A stretch of DNA of 64,000 nucleotides, taken from the NCBI RefSeq assembly GCF_022601715.1, contig NZ_JAKVIM010000002.1, positions 186,001 through 250,000 on the forward strand. Direction: 5' to 3'. Shown in pieces: positions 1 to 9,182 of this stretch. The stretch's first letter is position 1, and every line of letters starts with the position of its first letter. The position numbers and the translations under genes were made by a program. Source of the stretch: Acinetobacter zhairuonensis (GTDB lineage: Bacteria; Pseudomonadota; Gammaproteobacteria; Pseudomonadales; Moraxellaceae). The notes beneath the pieces are model-generated. The model was not told the DNA's origin, did no database searches, and was given only the letters and a program-made list of their open reading frames with translations.

Positions 1-663
1 TTGAGCTTCGTTTAAACGTGGATCCGCTTTTTCTTCTTGGGTATAAAACACTTGATAAGAAAATTGAGGATATTGCTGCGCCCATTGTTCAAAATATGAT
101 TTAAAGGCGAAATCTGCATAGTGTTTAACCCAGTACATCACATGTACTTTACGGTCACGCAGTTGTTCTGACTTACTTAATGCAGTCAGCAAACTGTACA
201 TTGGAGTAATACCACTACCTGCAGCCAACAAAATCAACGGTTGATTTTGTTCAGGCAACAACATATCACCATAAGGCTGACCAAATTCAAGCACATCGCC
301 AACTTGAGCTTGATTGATTAACCAATTGCTGACTTTACCTTGTTCAACTTTTTTCACGCTAAGCAACACATGCTGCGCATCAATCTGAGTCAAACTATAG
401 GTACGCTCATAACGCGCGCCTTTCACATCCACCATCACAGGGTGATGTTGACCTGCTTGTCCCATTTTGAAATGACGGTTGACTTCAATGGTCAAACTCA
501 CCATTTCATCTGCCGTAGTGTCTTTTTGAACAATCTTACCGAGTGCCTGATCAACAGACCAAAGTGGATTGACTTTTTGCAACCAGAAATTCAACGAATG
601 TTGATTAACAACACTGTCGACTAAAAAATTAAGGGGAGAATTCGATTTTTTTAGCATGAACAT
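1..663 (-). CDS. Ferredoxin/flavodoxin reductase, DesC-like (3' end outside window)
   Basis: The first 221 codons of an FAD/NAD(P)H oxidoreductase run off the left edge of the window. A FAD-binding RTYS motif is followed by a glycine-rich NAD(P) loop (AAGSGITPMYSLL), the order of the ferredoxin-NADP reductase fold. It is divergent from a FabR/DesT-type regulator, which matches the desaturase operons of pseudomonads and Acinetobacter, where the reductase passes electrons to an acyl-CoA desaturase. The desaturase gene itself would lie outside the window. The start at 663 (MFMLKK) has no strong ribosome site and the ATG at 657 is an alternative. The role in desaturation is inferred from context. 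Confidence 0.8.
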   Translation of the reverse strand, partial: MFMLKKSNSPLNFLVDSVVNQHSLNFWLQKVNPLWSVDQALGKIVQKDTTADEMVSLTIEVNRHFKMGQAGQHHPVMVDVKGARYERTYSLTQIDAQHVLLSVKKVEQGKVSNWLINQAQVGDVLEFGQPYGDMLLPEQNQPLILLAAGSGITPMYSLLTALSKSEQLRDRKVHVMYWVKHYADFAFKSYFEQWAQQYPQFSYQVFYTQEEKADPRLNEAQ

Positions 664-694
664 AATGAGGACCACGCAATTGACTTTTAATTAT

Positions 695-708
695 TATACA
701 CGTGTATA
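695..708. promoter_or_regulatory. 14-bp palindrome, candidate operator between reductase and FabR/DesT
   Basis: TATACACGTGTATA is a perfect palindrome in the 138-bp divergent gap, followed by an alternating TA-rich stretch. TetR regulators of this branch bind palindromes in their own divergent promoters, so this is a natural operator candidate. Binding is inferred. Confidence 0.45.
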
Positions 709-801
709 TATATTTGTATATATATTCGTCCTTTTTTATTCATTTCACTTCATCCACAGTAAAGGCTATAATGCAAAAAAGCATTTAATCTATTGAAAAA
801 T

Positions 802-1497
802 ATGAACCAGCCTTCGATCAAAGCAAAACTCGACACTACAACACATGAGCTAAATCCGGCACATGAACCCGTTGTAGTACGTTCTGTCGGTCGTAAAGCT
901 ACCATTACGAAAGATGAATTATTCCAAGCAGCACTCAAACTGATTGGACCAGAAAAAAGTATTGCCTCTTTAAGCCTACGTGAAGTTGCACGTGAAGCTG
1001 GCATTGCTCCAAATAGTTTTTATCGACATTTCAAAGACATTGATGAACTCGCGATTGAGTTGATTGACCGCTCAGGGATTGTATTGCGCCAAATTTTGCA
1101 TGAAGCACGCTTAAAAGCAATCAAGCAAAGTGGCATCATTCGTAGTTCGGTGGAAGTATTTATTGAACAGTTAAATACGGATGAAGGTAATTTAAGTCTG
1201 TTGCTACGTGAGGGCTATACAGGCTCTACATCCTATAAACAAGCGGTCGATCGCCAACTAAATTTCTTCCAGCAAGAACTCAAAGATGACCTGATTCGCT
1301 TAGAACGTCTCAATCACAGTAAAATGGCACATCCTGAACTTGCAGCCAAAGCCATCACCCAACTGGTATTTCATATGGGTGCCAAAGTGATTGATTTACC
1401 CAATCATGAGCGCAAGGCTGTCGCTGAACAAACCATGATCATGATTCGTATGATTTTAGAAGGCGCACGCCATTTGGATGAATCGCAAATTCGTTAA
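802..1497 (+). CDS. fabR: TetR-family fatty-acid desaturation regulator (FabR/DesT type)
   Basis: A 231-residue TetR repressor. The N-terminal helix-turn-helix carries the stretch SLSLREVAREAGIAPNSFYR followed by HFKDIDEL, almost identical to the recognition region of E. coli FabR and Pseudomonas DesT. These proteins sense the saturated/unsaturated acyl-CoA or acyl-ACP balance and repress unsaturated fatty-acid genes. The gene is divergent from the DesC-like reductase, which favours the DesT role. An upstream TTG (793) would add three residues; the ATG at 802 is preferred although its ribosome site is weak. About 35 residues before the HTH are an extension relative to many TetR proteins. Confidence 0.85.
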   Translation: MNQPSIKAKLDTTTHELNPAHEPVVVRSVGRKATITKDELFQAALKLIGPEKSIASLSLREVAREAGIAPNSFYRHFKDIDELAIELIDRSGIVLRQILHEARLKAIKQSGIIRSSVEVFIEQLNTDEGNLSLLLREGYTGSTSYKQAVDRQLNFFQQELKDDLIRLERLNHSKMAHPELAAKAITQLVFHMGAKVIDLPNHERKAVAEQTMIMIRMILEGARHLDESQIR

Positions 1498-1521
1498 ACT
1501 CAGAAATGCATTCATTCCAAT

Positions 1522-1550
1522 AAAAAAAGCACCTAATGGTGCTTTTTTTA
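1522..1550. terminator. Bidirectional terminator between fabR and rapA
   Basis: GCACC-TAAT-GGTGC stem with an A-run before it and a T-run after it, so it can terminate both convergent genes. Confidence 0.85.
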
Positions 1551-1572
1551 TTTCTAGTTCGAAAGTTAAACC

Positions 1573-4410
1573 TTAAGGTTTAACCACAACCAAGACCTGA
1601 ATGGCTTCTGGTGTAACAGATAAGCCATCCAATAAGCCGATGCCTTCTTTTTGCAATTTTTGTAAGCGTGTAATTTCATCTTCACGAATACTTGGGTTAA
1701 ATTGCTTCAAATAGCTTAAACGGTCAATTTCATATTGCCATTTTCCACCATAGATCTCTTTGGCTTGCTGCTTCATATCTGGTAAAGCGGCTTTGGCAAT
1801 ATTCAAGGCTTGTTGATAGCGCTCTTCAATCACGTCACGACGTGCTTTCACCACTTGACGGCAACTGTTGCTGTCTAAATGATGTAAATATGGCTTCAAA
1901 ATACTTGGTTCGATCTTCATCGATAAATCTTGACCATTTTCACTAAGCAATACGCGAATCAATTGCTGTGGCAAGCTCGATGGCAGATTCAATGCTTTAG
2001 GCGCAATCACATCGACCTTAAACCACACTTCAAGCAAAACTGAACCTTGCTTTAATGCATTCGACTTTAAAATCGCGACATTAGTACTACCAAAGGCCTG
2101 CGTATTGATCATTTCCATCACGCTTTCAGTGAATGGATGCTCCAAAGTCAAATACTGTGCATCTTCACGCACTTGCGCTTGATCACGATAGAAGGTCGCA
2201 GTCATGCCTTCTTCATCCAAGGTGAGACCTTGAACTTGCATTTGATCTGTCGGTTTAATAATCACTGTACCATTGCTTTGCTCATCAAAATCAATGTTAG
2301 TTGAAGCCATGAAACGCTTCATAAACATTGGCAAAGTGGTATTGTCATCATAATCTTCAAGCGCTTGCACAATTTCTTGTGCCACGATTGGACGGCATGA
2401 ATTGTATTCCAGTAAACGGTCACGCCCTGCTTGTAATTCAGCCTCAAGCGCTTCACGTTGCACACTCACTTCTTCCAGCAAGTCTTCAAACTGTTGCCCC
2501 ATATCAGTAAGCAAGCAGTCTTTTAAATGCACAATGAAGTTTTCTTGTAAGGTTTGCGCTGTCGGTGAAATATTACTGAAAATATTCAATGCTTCGTTAT
2601 ACCAACGGAACATACGCTCTTGTGCAGTGCCTTCCAAATATGGCACATGAATCTGAATACGGTTTTCTTGACCAATACGGTCTAAACGACCAATACGCTG
2701 TTCCAACACATCTGGGTTGGCTGGCAAGTCAAATAAAACCAGATCAGAAGCAAACTGGAAATTACGCCCCTCAGAACCAATTTCAGAACAGAGTAAAATC
2801 TGCGCACCATAAGAATCTTCAGCAAAATATGCCGCAGCTTGGTCACGCTCAAGCAAGCTCATGCCTTCATGGAACATGGCAGTACGGATACCTGCATGTA
2901 AACGTAACGCATTTTCCAAAGCTTCCACCACAGGACCACTACGTGCAATCAATAACACTTTTTTGTGCTTGAGCTGAGTACGCAGCATTTCCATCAGCCA
3001 ACCCACACGTGGGTCAAACTCCATCCATGCGCCATCCAACTGGGCTTCTTCAGGCCACATTTGTTCACGCAATTTACCATCTTTAGACCAGTTCTCTGGT
3101 GCTGGAAGTGGTGCAGGCTGGCAATCACGACCTGGGAAGCCTTGAATCGCTTCACGCGTATTACGGAATAAAATACGACCTGTACCATGACGGTCTAATA
3201 ACTCATGAATTGCACGGAAACGTTGTTCAGGTTCATCTGTAATACGATGACCCAATAACTGTTCAATTGCCGTTAAATGGGTTTCTTCGAGTGGTAAATT
3301 CGACATCAACACTTCAGCAATTTTAGCAGTATGTTGATATTTCTCTTCTTCATCCAAGAAACGATCTAACGAGCTAAAGCGCTGTGGGTCAAGCAAACGT
3401 AAACGGGCAAAGTGACTTTCTACACCCAGTTGTTCTGGTGTTGCAGTCAGGAGTAAAACACCTGGTGTTTGCTCCGCTAACTCTTCCACTAGATCATAAC
3501 GATCATTGCCGCCTTCTTCTTCATTCCACATCAAGTGATGGGCTTCATCCACCACCAGAAGATCAAAACCAGCTTCAAGCGCTTGTTCACGCAAGTCATC
3601 ATGGTCAATCATCAAGTCAACACTGGCAATAATGCATTGCTCGGTCAAGAATGGATTGAGGTCTGGATCATGTTCTTTGATTGATGCAGTACGCGTTAAA
3701 TCAAAAATAGAGAACGCTAAATTGAAACGACGACGCATTTCAATCATCCACTGATACTGCAATGAATCAGGGACTAAAATTAGAATACGTTCAGAACGAC
3801 CCGTTTTTAATTGTTGATGGATAATTAAACCCGCTTCAATGGTCTTACCCAGACCTACTTCATCTGCCAATAAAACACGCGGTGCAAAACGCTTACCCAC
3901 TTCGTGCGCAATATAAAGTTGATGCGGAATCAGACCAACACGGGCACCAACCAAACCACGTAATGGGCTGCTTTGCATATTGGCTTGCATCAGCATGGCT
4001 TCAATACGCAGGTCATACCATTCTTTGTAATCAATCTGGCTTGCCAATAAACGGTCTAATGGCTTCGATAACTGGATTTGCGCCCCAATACGGGTTTCAT
4101 TCAGCGTTTTACGTTCTTGAGAACCATCATCTAAAGTACGTACCACAGCATAACGCACCACACCATGATTATGCTCTAATGACTCGACTAGCCATTGCGT
4201 GCCTTCCTGATCGTGGACTTCATCATTCGTATTAAAAACGATACGAGATAGAGGTGCATTGTTGCGGGCATATACACGCGTTTCATCGCTTTTAGGGAAT
4301 AAGATACTAATCGATCGTTCATCCACGTCGATTAAAACCCCCAAGCCAAGCTCTGTTTCTGTGTCAGATAACCAACGTTGACCAATAGCAAATTGCTGCA
4401 ATTTTTCCAC
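1573..4410 (-). CDS. rapA: RNA polymerase-associated ATPase RapA
   Basis: A 945-residue Swi2/Snf2 ATPase that recycles RNA polymerase after transcription; E. coli RapA is of similar length (968). Visible parts in order: an N-terminal Tudor-like region (IGQRWLSDTETELGLG), Walker A LLADEVGLGKT near residue 180, a DEAHHL box near 290, and the helicase C motif RIGRLDRIGQ in the middle third, then the long RapA C-terminal domain. Translation appears to begin at GTG (MEKLQQFAIGQRW), since no ATG lies upstream in frame near the conserved N-terminus. It is convergent with fabR across a shared terminator and stands alone. Confidence 0.95.
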   Translation of the reverse strand: MEKLQQFAIGQRWLSDTETELGLGVLIDVDERSISILFPKSDETRVYARNNAPLSRIVFNTNDEVHDQEGTQWLVESLEHNHGVVRYAVVRTLDDGSQERKTLNETRIGAQIQLSKPLDRLLASQIDYKEWYDLRIEAMLMQANMQSSPLRGLVGARVGLIPHQLYIAHEVGKRFAPRVLLADEVGLGKTIEAGLIIHQQLKTGRSERILILVPDSLQYQWMIEMRRRFNLAFSIFDLTRTASIKEHDPDLNPFLTEQCIIASVDLMIDHDDLREQALEAGFDLLVVDEAHHLMWNEEEGGNDRYDLVEELAEQTPGVLLLTATPEQLGVESHFARLRLLDPQRFSSLDRFLDEEEKYQHTAKIAEVLMSNLPLEETHLTAIEQLLGHRITDEPEQRFRAIHELLDRHGTGRILFRNTREAIQGFPGRDCQPAPLPAPENWSKDGKLREQMWPEEAQLDGAWMEFDPRVGWLMEMLRTQLKHKKVLLIARSGPVVEALENALRLHAGIRTAMFHEGMSLLERDQAAAYFAEDSYGAQILLCSEIGSEGRNFQFASDLVLFDLPANPDVLEQRIGRLDRIGQENRIQIHVPYLEGTAQERMFRWYNEALNIFSNISPTAQTLQENFIVHLKDCLLTDMGQQFEDLLEEVSVQREALEAELQAGRDRLLEYNSCRPIVAQEIVQALEDYDDNTTLPMFMKRFMASTNIDFDEQSNGTVIIKPTDQMQVQGLTLDEEGMTATFYRDQAQVREDAQYLTLEHPFTESVMEMINTQAFGSTNVAILKSNALKQGSVLLEVWFKVDVIAPKALNLPSSLPQQLIRVLLSENGQDLSMKIEPSILKPYLHHLDSNSCRQVVKARRDVIEERYQQALNIAKAALPDMKQQAKEIYGGKWQYEIDRLSYLKQFNPSIREDEITRLQKLQKEGIGLLDGLSVTPEAIQVLVVVKP

Positions 4411-4554
4411 CTTTATCTCAAATGTAGACCAAGAAATAATTGCTCATAACAGAATATTATTTGAACAAAATTTCAGGTCTTTAAGCAATATATTTTGACA
4501 TAAAGCTCACTAAAAAAGTGGGCTTATTCGAATCTGAAGCGTATTTTTTTCGCC

Positions 4555-5208
4555 TTAAAATGGCACTGGGCAATAAAACTCAACCAACTGCTCGGTCTTC
4601 GGATGAAGAAAGCTCAGGCGTTCAGCATGCAGACATAAACGATCCAACAATAGCTGCTCGGGTGTGGCATACAGCGTATCCCCTACGATTGGATGTCCTA
4701 AGTACTGCATATGTACACGTAACTGATGCGAACGACCTGTAATCGGTGTCAGTGCCACACGGGTTACCGCTTGACCTCGCATTTCAAAATGCTCAGTCGC
4801 CTTCCAGTGTGTCAATGCGGGCTTATTGTGACTCGGATCGGCAATGTGCAAAGGCGGACGCGTTGGATCATAGATCACAGGCACATCTACCGTTCCTTCA
4901 CCTTGTAAATGCCCAGCCACAACTGCTTGATAGATTTTTGAAGTTTGTCGTTCTTGAAACTGACGAGAAATTCGGTTTTGCCCGAATTTAGAGAGTGCAA
5001 AAACCAAGATGCCTGAAGTATCACGGTCTAGACGGTGAATCAGCAAGGTTCTCGGTTCTTCTTGTAGCAACCGATTAATCACACAGTCTTGCAAGTCAGC
5101 CGTTTTTCCTGGCACTGTAAGTATCCCCGCAGGTTTATGGATTACCATAAAATCCTCATCACGGTGGATCAGATGTTCATTCAGAAATTGACTCAAGAGA
5201 TTTTCCAA
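4555..5208 (-). CDS. rluA: RluA-family pseudouridine synthase
   Basis: A 217-residue pseudouridine synthase, the length of E. coli RluA (219), which modifies U746 of 23S rRNA and U32 of some tRNAs. The catalytic-aspartate motif HRLDRDTSG is at about residue 58 and the signature ITGRSHQLRVHM follows. There is no S4 domain, as expected for RluA rather than RluC/D. The frame opens with TTG at 5208; another TTG at 5196 has a purine-rich stretch (GGAAAA) before it, so the true start is uncertain. It is the only gene between rapA and the carrier-protein gene. Confidence 0.9.
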   Translation of the reverse strand: MENLLSQFLNEHLIHRDEDFMVIHKPAGILTVPGKTADLQDCVINRLLQEEPRTLLIHRLDRDTSGILVFALSKFGQNRISRQFQERQTSKIYQAVVAGHLQGEGTVDVPVIYDPTRPPLHIADPSHNKPALTHWKATEHFEMRGQAVTRVALTPITGRSHQLRVHMQYLGHPIVGDTLYATPEQLLLDRLCLHAERLSFLHPKTEQLVEFYCPVPF

Positions 5209-5327
5209 GCTGACTGTGCAAACAAGCGGGCAATAATAAAAAGCTCACTCAAAAATTACAATGCAGAATAAGATAAAAGTCAGCGTTTTTTACGATTATA
5301 TCCAAAAAAATGCTGATTATGCCCGTA

Positions 5328-6032
5328 TTATGAATGTACCGTTAACTGCTTAATCAGTTTTCCTAAATTCTGGCTATGCAATACATCTTCATAACTGATA
5401 TTCGCGCCATTGGCTCGCCATAGTCCCACCAAACTCATGATTGCAACAGAGTCTAATGCATACGCAAGTAAATCCTGTCCTAAATCCAGTTCTAAAGGTT
5501 GCATTCCTAAAGCTTCTGCAACAGCATAAAGAATACCTCTCTCGGACAAGATAAATTCTCTTGGCGCACTAAGCGACCAAAGTCGTAACAAACTTTGTGT
5601 ATTCATATGCAACATGTGCTGTGAGCTGATTTTTTCGATCCATTGCACATGCTGCTCGAGATTCGGGAGGGTTATTGCATCATTAATAACACAGATCTGC
5701 TCGCTTACCGAATGAATATGTTCTAAAAGCTGCTTTACCACTGGAGTAATTAAGCCAGTCACCACCAACTGTTGTCGATTAGACAGATGCTCACCCAAGC
5801 GTTGCATAGTCTCAGCTGGATTGGTGAGATCCAAGTCCAAGATTGGAACATCAAGCGCTTGGGCTTTTTGTATACAACGTTGAACATTCGATGCCAATTC
5901 GCTGTTGATCCAATCTGCTTCGGCTCGTAACTGCTGCAAACCAATGACCAACAAAACACTTTGTGTAGAACTCAGCGACCAATTGGCTGATGAAGCGGCT
6001 AGCTGGATCTTTTTCGGCAAGGGATAAAACAT
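5328..6032 (-). CDS. Isochorismatase-like/aryl carrier protein with altered lyase site
   Basis: A 234-residue, two-domain protein arranged like EntB/DhbB/BasF. The C-terminal 75 residues form a carrier domain with the phosphopantetheine attachment motif LDSVAIMSL (Ser195), followed by SLVGLWRANGANISYEDV, close to the EntB ArCP. The N-terminal part follows the isochorismatase fold, but the catalytic aspartate of the LLIHDMQ motif is glycine here (LLVIGLQQ, Gly31), and the domain is shorter than in EntB. It is probably a carrier without isochorismatase activity. No NRPS, adenylation or siderophore gene is nearby. The start at 6032 is chosen because it follows the upstream stop by four bases; the frame itself opens at 6086. 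Confidence 0.7.
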   Translation of the reverse strand: MFYPLPKKIQLAASSANWSLSSTQSVLLVIGLQQLRAEADWINSELASNVQRCIQKAQALDVPILDLDLTNPAETMQRLGEHLSNRQQLVVTGLITPVVKQLLEHIHSVSEQICVINDAITLPNLEQHVQWIEKISSQHMLHMNTQSLLRLWSLSAPREFILSERGILYAVAEALGMQPLELDLGQDLLAYALDSVAIMSLVGLWRANGANISYEDVLHSQNLGKLIKQLTVHS

Positions 6033-6036
6033 TAGC

Positions 6037-6450
6037 CTAGACCTGTGCCAAAAATTGTTGTATCGCATATTGTGCAATTTCTGCATCTTGGAATGATTTC
6101 ACCCCAGAAATGCCCACTGCCCCTACGAGCTGTCCCTGATACAAAATCGGCTCACCCCCTTCAAGCATTCCCGAAATACTTTCTACGCTAAGAAAACCCT
6201 GTTGTCCATTACGGATTAAATCTTCAAACAATTTTGTTGGACGCTTACTGATAGCAGAGCATTGTGCTTTTTCATGACTTAAGCGAGCAGTCATTGGCGA
6301 TGCCCCATCCATACGTTTCATGCTCAACAGGCAGCCCGTTTCATCTACCACGGCGATACTAACAGCAAAGCCGTGTTGTAAAGCGTATTCATAGGCTGCA
6401 TTTAAAATAAATTCGGCATCAGCTAAGTCTAAACAATGTTTGGTTTTCAT
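6037..6450 (-). CDS. HbpS/GlcG-family (DUF336) protein
   Basis: A 137-residue single-domain protein of the HbpS/GlcG (Haem_degrading) family. Recognisable features are the start LDLADAEFILNAAYEYALQHG, the core VVDETGCLLSMKRMDGASPMT and the GxxG-rich end GGEPILYQGQLVGAVGISG. Members bind haem or small ligands or act as accessory subunits; the function here is unknown. A good ribosome site (AAGGAAAAAG) precedes the ATG. It lies four bases upstream of the carrier-protein gene, so the two are almost certainly translated from one mRNA. A terminator separates them from hemL. Confidence 0.8.
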   Translation of the reverse strand: MKTKHCLDLADAEFILNAAYEYALQHGFAVSIAVVDETGCLLSMKRMDGASPMTARLSHEKAQCSAISKRPTKLFEDLIRNGQQGFLSVESISGMLEGGEPILYQGQLVGAVGISGVKSFQDAEIAQYAIQQFLAQV

Positions 6451-6463
6451 CTTTTTCCTTGCA

Positions 6464-6495
6464 TAAAAAAGCCTGCAACTCAGTCACAGGCTTTT
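6464..6495 (-). terminator. Terminator of hemL
   Basis: On the minus strand AAAAGCCTG pairs with CAGGCTTTT, followed by a T-run. It sits directly after the hemL stop and before the HbpS-like gene, separating the two units. Confidence 0.8.
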
Positions 6496-6512
6496 AAGAC
6501 ATTCAAAATGGA

Positions 6513-7814
6513 TTACGCTTTCATTTCAGCAAAAGTTTCTTTAGCTGCTTGAATGGTAAATGCAATATCTTCATCGCTATGCGCACTTGAAATAAAGCCA
6601 GCTTCAAATGCTGATGGTGCCAAGTTCACACCACGATTCAACATGCCATGAAAGAATTTACGGAAAGCCGCCACATCACATTTCATCATCGAATCGAAAC
6701 TGGTGATGTCTTCTTGATCGGTAAAGTACAGACCAAACATCGCTCCTGCTTGTTGGGTTTTGAAAGGAATTCCCGCAGCATCAGCTTCTTGCTGTAAACC
6801 TACCAGCAATTTTTCTAATTGAGCAATTAAGTTTTCATAGAACCCCGGTTGACGCAGATGTTTGAACATTTCAATCCCTGCACGCATCGCCAAAGGATTA
6901 CCTGACAAGGTGCCCGCTTGGTACACTTTACCCAATGGTGCAATGCATTCCATCACTTCACGTTTACCGCCAAAAGCACCTACTGGCAGACCTGCACCAA
7001 TAATTTTACCTAAAGTGGTTAAGTCAGGCGTAACGCCATAGTGTGCTTGTGCACCACCCAGTCCAACACGGAAACCTGTCATCACTTCATCAATAATGAA
7101 GACGGAACCATGTTCATCACACACTTCACGAATCGCTTGTAAGAAGCCTTCAACAGGTTTTACCAAGTTCATGTTGCCTGCAACTGGCTCGACAATTACA
7201 CCTGCAATTTCAGCACCAAATTTTGCAAAGCATTCTTTGAGTGTTGTAATGTCGTTATACGGCAGAGTTAACGTGTGCTTGGCAAAATCGGCAGGTACAC
7301 CCGCAGAAGTCGCTTCACCTTCACCTGTGGTCAGTAAGCCTGAACCCGCTTTCACCAATAACGAATCCGAATGCCCGTGGTAACAGCCTTCAAATTTGAC
7401 AATTTTGTCACGACCTGTATAACCACGTGCCAATCGAATGGCAGTCATAGTAGCTTCAGTCCCTGAGTTGGTCATACGAACCATTTCAATCGATGGCATG
7501 ATTTCACAAATCACATCTGCCAAGGTCGTTTCATGTACCGTCGGTGCACCAAAACTCAAACCATCCACCGCAGCTTCTTGCACCGCTTTAATAATGTCAG
7601 GATGAGCATGTCCAAGAATCATCGGTCCCCAAGAGCCGACATAATCTACATAACGCTTACCATCCACATCAAACAAATAGGCACCTTGCGCTTTTTCAAT
7701 AAAAACAGGTGTACCACCCACGCCATTAAATGCGCGTACAGGAGAGTTCACCCCACCTGGAATATGCTTACTGGCTTGTTTAAATAGTTGTTCTTGCTTT
7801 GGAGATAAACTCAT
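6513..7814 (-). CDS. hemL: Glutamate-1-semialdehyde 2,1-aminomutase
   Basis: A 433-residue PLP enzyme that converts glutamate-1-semialdehyde to 5-aminolevulinate in haem synthesis by the C5 route. The sequence is typical throughout: [17 protein letters not shown] near the N-terminus, [29 protein letters not shown], and the PLP-lysine motif [18 protein letters not shown]. The length equals that of the family. It is followed by its own terminator and preceded by thiE on the same strand, a pairing common in Acinetobacter. Confidence 0.97.
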   Translation of the reverse strand: MSLSPKQEQLFKQASKHIPGGVNSPVRAFNGVGGTPVFIEKAQGAYLFDVDGKRYVDYVGSWGPMILGHAHPDIIKAVQEAAVDGLSFGAPTVHETTLADVICEIMPSIEMVRMTNSGTEATMTAIRLARGYTGRDKIVKFEGCYHGHSDSLLVKAGSGLLTTGEGEATSAGVPADFAKHTLTLPYNDITTLKECFAKFGAEIAGVIVEPVAGNMNLVKPVEGFLQAIREVCDEHGSVFIIDEVMTGFRVGLGGAQAHYGVTPDLTTLGKIIGAGLPVGAFGGKREVMECIAPLGKVYQAGTLSGNPLAMRAGIEMFKHLRQPGFYENLIAQLEKLLVGLQQEADAAGIPFKTQQAGAMFGLYFTDQEDITSFDSMMKCDVAAFRKFFHGMLNRGVNLAPSAFEAGFISSAHSDEDIAFTIQAAKETFAEMKA

Positions 7815-7854
7815 GAATCACTCAACCTAAAAAGAAAATAATCGACTTACAACA

Positions 7855-8475
7855 TTATGCAGTTTCAGCAAATAACTGTGTCCATGCATGCACACGAGAT
7901 GGGATGTCAGCTACATTCAACGCTAATATATCACTAATTACTGCGCAAAGGTCTGCCCCCTTGCTGATCACAAGCGCTGAATTTTCAACAGTTAAGCCAC
8001 CAATTGCACAAATCGGTACAGCAAATTTCTGCTTCGCCTGAGCAATCACCTCAATCCCGACATTCCCTGCTTCAGGTTTGGTTGCTGTGGCATAAACTGC
8101 ACCAAAAGCCACATAGCTCGCCCCTTCAGCAATAGCTTTTTCAGCCAACTCTAAGGAGTTTAAACAGGTACGTCCAATAATGACGCCTTGTGGTAAACGT
8201 GCAACTGCATCGGCAATTTCACCATCATCCTGCCCCAAATGCACACCCAATCCGTATTGTTCTGCAAGAGCCAAATCGTCATTAATCACAAACGGCACAT
8301 GGTATTGCTCACATAATGCTTTGATGTGTTCGACTTCCGCTGGTTGATCTGCCTGACTTATTTTTTTACGGCGATACTGCAGAATTGCAACGTGCCCTGT
8401 TGCCAAAGCGGCGTGTAATTTTTCCAGTAATACATTTAAAGGATCATCATTGGTAATGAGGTATAAACCACGCAT
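7855..8475 (-). CDS. thiE: Thiamine-phosphate synthase
   Basis: A 206-residue TIM-barrel enzyme joining the HMP-pyrophosphate and thiazole-phosphate halves of thiamine. Family motifs visible are LQYRRKK (usually QLRxK), FVINDDLALA, GVHLGQDD, YVAFGAVYATATKP and CAIGGL. The frame opens at a TTG (8493), but the ATG at 8475 (MRGLYLITN) matches the family N-terminus. No TPP riboswitch was recognised upstream. It lies 40 bases upstream of hemL on the same strand. Confidence 0.92.
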   Translation of the reverse strand: MRGLYLITNDDPLNVLLEKLHAALATGHVAILQYRRKKISQADQPAEVEHIKALCEQYHVPFVINDDLALAEQYGLGVHLGQDDGEIADAVARLPQGVIIGRTCLNSLELAEKAIAEGASYVAFGAVYATATKPEAGNVGIEVIAQAKQKFAVPICAIGGLTVENSALVISKGADLCAVISDILALNVADIPSRVHAWTQLFAETA

Positions 8476-8534
8476 AAAAACGCCTATCCACAACTGTTTA
8501 AAGAATCTACCTCTAAATAGATTCTAAGATTTCA

Positions 8535-8565
8535 TAAAAAAGCCATCATAGCATTATGATGGCTT
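8535..8565 (-). terminator. Terminator of rnk
   Basis: An 11-bp stem (AAGCCATCATA / TATGATGGCTT) with a 4-base loop; on the minus strand it is followed by a T-run. It lies 47 bases beyond the rnk stop. Confidence 0.85.
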
Positions 8566-8611
8566 TACGAAAGATCAGATTTGCGCGAATTCCGTATGTT
8601 CAGCGCCAAAC

Positions 8612-9016
8612 TTATAAATCATTGCCTTCGCGTTCTGGTTGATACAGTACGCGTTCAATTTTGACTTTCATTAAATGTCCATCGGGTTGCGGCCATTCAA
8701 TTTCCTGACCTTCAGCCAGCCCCAAAATTGCAGCACCAACGGGCGCCAGTACATTGACCTGTCCTTTATCGCCACGAAAATCGTGCGGATAAACCAAGGT
8801 AATTTCCGTTGCAGTCGTTTCAGGGGCAATAATCACCAATACCCGTGCATTCATGGTCACAACATTGGCAGGAACATCTTGCGGGGCAACTACATTCGCA
8901 CGTGCCAACTCATCTTCCAAATGTTCCATGGTAGGGGTTAATTTAGATTGATGCTCTAACATGGTTTCTAAACGATTTAGATCCTGTGCAGAAACAATAA
9001 TGGTAGGTTTATCCAT
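8612..9016 (-). CDS. rnk: Rnk, GreA/GreB-like nucleoside diphosphate kinase regulator
   Basis: A 134-residue protein (E. coli Rnk is 136) with a short N-terminal helical stalk and a C-terminal GreA/GreB-type FKBP-like domain (VYPHDFRGDKGQVNVLAPVG, then AILGLAEGQEIEW). Rnk binds RNA polymerase and affects Ndk levels in E. coli. The short stalk separates it from GreA and GreB. The start has a good ribosome site (AAGGACGG). It is a single-gene unit with its own terminator. Confidence 0.88.
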   Translation of the reverse strand: MDKPTIIVSAQDLNRLETMLEHQSKLTPTMEHLEDELARANVVAPQDVPANVVTMNARVLVIIAPETTATEITLVYPHDFRGDKGQVNVLAPVGAAILGLAEGQEIEWPQPDGHLMKVKIERVLYQPEREGNDL

Positions 9017-9138
9017 AAAACCGTCCTTCTCAAAAATTTATGTTTTAAGTTTTACGTTGTATGTTCTTTATTTTCACTTACTCAGTTATTTATAGCAGAA
9101 AATGAAGAATGGTGATGATAGGCATTTTGTATAGCTAT

Positions 9139-9165
9139 AAAAAAAGCCCCCCTTGAGGGAGGCTT
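9139..9165 (-). terminator. Terminator of glyA
   Basis: On the minus strand GAAGCCTCCC pairs with GGGGGGCTT (one mismatch) followed by TTTTTTT, 18 bases beyond the glyA stop. Confidence 0.85.
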
Positions 9166-9182
9166 CTCAAGCAAAATCTAAA

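Noticed and set aside
8476..8540. TPP riboswitch before thiE
   Set aside because: The leader is too short and lacks the conserved CUGAGA/ACCUGA blocks.
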